Shown here one piece after another: positions 31,999 through 32,802 of a stretch of 32,802 bases of DNA. The notes under the pieces were generated by a model. That model saw only the letters and a list, made by a program, of their open reading frames with translations. It did not search any database and was not told where the DNA came from. The stretch lies in contig CALMWN010000564.1 of NCBI GenBank assembly GCA_937873555.1, positions 1 to 32,802 on the forward strand, written 5' to 3'. The translations under genes and the position numbers were made by a program. Source of the DNA: an uncultured Clostridia bacterium. GTDB lineage: Bacteria > Bacillota > Clostridia > Acetivibrionales > CALMWN01. How positions within the stretch are numbered: the first letter of the stretch is position 1; the number at the start of each line of letters is the position of its first letter.

Positions 31999-32802
31999 AT
32001 GGCAAAGGTAATTGGTATAGATTTAGGTACTACGAATTCATGTGTCGCGGTAATGGAAGGCGGCGAGCCTGTGGTAATACCAAATCCGGAAGGTAACAGG
32101 ACTACTCCTTCCGTTGTGGCATTTTCAAAGACAGGTGAAAGGCTGGTCGGACAGGTTGCTAAAAGGCAGTCCATAACCAATCCGGAAAGAACGGTAATAT
32201 CCATAAAAAGAGATATGGGTACCGACAGAAAGGTTAAGATAGATGACAAAACCTTCACACCCCAGGAAATTTCGGCAATGATACTTCAAAAGCTCAAGGC
32301 CGATGCAGAAAGTTATCTTGGAGAAACCGTCACTCAGGCGGTAATTACGGTACCTGCATATTTCAGCGATTCTCAAAGGCAGGCAACCAAGGATGCAGGG
32401 AAGATTGCAGGGCTTGAAGTTTTGAGAATAGTAAACGAACCCACAGCTGCAGCGCTTGCTTATGGCCTTGATAAGGAACATGACCAGAAGATAATGGTTT
32501 ATGACCTTGGCGGAGGTACTTTTGATGTATCCATACTTGAAATAGGTGACGGGGTTTTCGAAGTTCTGGCTACAAACGGTAACAACAGACTTGGCGGAGA
32601 CGACTTCGACCAAAGGGTAATGGACTACCTGACTGATTCCTTCAAGAAGGAAAACGGAATAGATTTGAGGAATGACAAAATGGCCATGCAGAGATTGAAG
32701 GAAGCAGCAGAAAAGGCTAAGATAGAGCTTTCAGGCGTTGCCACTTCAAATATAAACCTGCCCTTCATAACTGCCGATGCAACAGGTCCCAAACATCTGG
32801 AC
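31999..32802 (+). CDS. dnaK: Hsp70 chaperone DnaK, N-terminal 268 residues (cut by the window edge)
   Basis: The frame encodes the start of the DnaK ATPase domain: IGIDLGTTNSCVAVMEGG (phosphate 1 loop), PEGNRTTPSVVAF, VPAYFSDSQRQATKDAG, VNEPTAAALAYGLD, YDLGGGTFDVSILE (phosphate 2) and LGGDDFDQRV. The 268 codons run open to the last base of the window, so the rest of the ATPase domain and the substrate-binding domain lie beyond. The short loop typical of Gram-positive DnaK is consistent with RDMGTDRKVKIDD. CAGGAGGTAA (31981-31990) is a strong ribosome binding site 8-10 bases before the ATG. It belongs to the HrcA regulon; dnaJ would be expected next. Confidence 0.98.
   Translation, partial: MAKVIGIDLGTTNSCVAVMEGGEPVVIPNPEGNRTTPSVVAFSKTGERLVGQVAKRQSITNPERTVISIKRDMGTDRKVKIDDKTFTPQEISAMILQKLKADAESYLGETVTQAVITVPAYFSDSQRQATKDAGKIAGLEVLRIVNEPTAAALAYGLDKEHDQKIMVYDLGGGTFDVSILEIGDGVFEVLATNGNNRLGGDDFDQRVMDYLTDSFKKENGIDLRNDKMAMQRLKEAAEKAKIELSGVATSNINLPFITADATGPKHLD

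Noticed and set aside
1..32802. CRISPR array, tRNA or rRNA genes, prophage or defence island
   Set aside because: No regularly spaced repeats, cloverleaf sequences, or phage or defence genes were seen. Apart from the left-edge transposase the content is housekeeping and sporulation genes.

Overview
The window reads as chromosomal DNA from an endospore-forming, anaerobic member of the Clostridia. The gene order and protein sequences look most like the cellulolytic Clostridium thermocellum / Acetivibrio / Ruminiclostridium group, but that placement is an inference from pattern memory and not from a search. Supporting signs are spoIIP, hrcA with a CIRCE operator, a T-box leader on hisS, strong GGAGG ribosome binding sites, frequent TTG starts, a radical 2-hydroxyacyl-CoA dehydratase activator homologue, and near-complete plus-strand bias. 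Only the partial transposase at the left edge and one small membrane-protein gene lie on the minus strand.

Layout. (1) 1-774: the 5' end of an IS1634-like transposase on the minus strand, then about 370 bp without a convincing gene that holds a minus-strand terminator, then a strong promoter. (2) 775-1438: rpsU-yqeY, closed by a terminator. (3) 1474-9775: three large nucleic-acid enzymes: a HelD-like RNA polymerase-associated ATPase, a SWIM-SNF2 ATPase and RecJ. (4) 9810-13922: a nested inverted-repeat element in front of apt, then rel (ppGpp synthetase/hydrolase), dtd and an MBL-fold hydrolase. (5) 13910-14431: remains of hemZ, internally deleted and frameshifted. (6) 14460-17975: a histidine T-box leader followed by hisS and aspS. 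(7) 18051-19518: a signal peptidase I and a TetR regulator with its own promoter and palindromic operator. (8) 19582-23853: a 1423-residue protein with two activase modules followed by dehydratase-like modules. (9) 23934-25850: a minus-strand 52-residue membrane protein, spoIIP, and a small membrane protein. (10) 26041-29835: lepA, a PHP-family phosphatase and hemW. (11) 29979-32802: the class I heat-shock locus hrcA-grpE-dnaK, with CIRCE before hrcA and an elaborate inverted-repeat region between hrcA and grpE; dnaK runs off the window.

Functionally, most of the window is housekeeping: translation (rpsU, hisS, aspS, dtd, lepA), DNA and RNA transactions (helD, SNF2, recJ), purine salvage and the stringent response (apt, rel), protein secretion and proteostasis (lepB, hrcA-grpE-dnaK) and sporulation (spoIIP). 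The least ordinary items are the giant fused activase/dehydratase-like protein, the hemZ relic, the two compound inverted-repeat elements (9810-9932 and 31113-31237), the unannotated small membrane protein, and the unexplained segment before rpsU. I found no CRISPR array, no tRNA or rRNA gene and no obvious defence or secondary-metabolite cluster.
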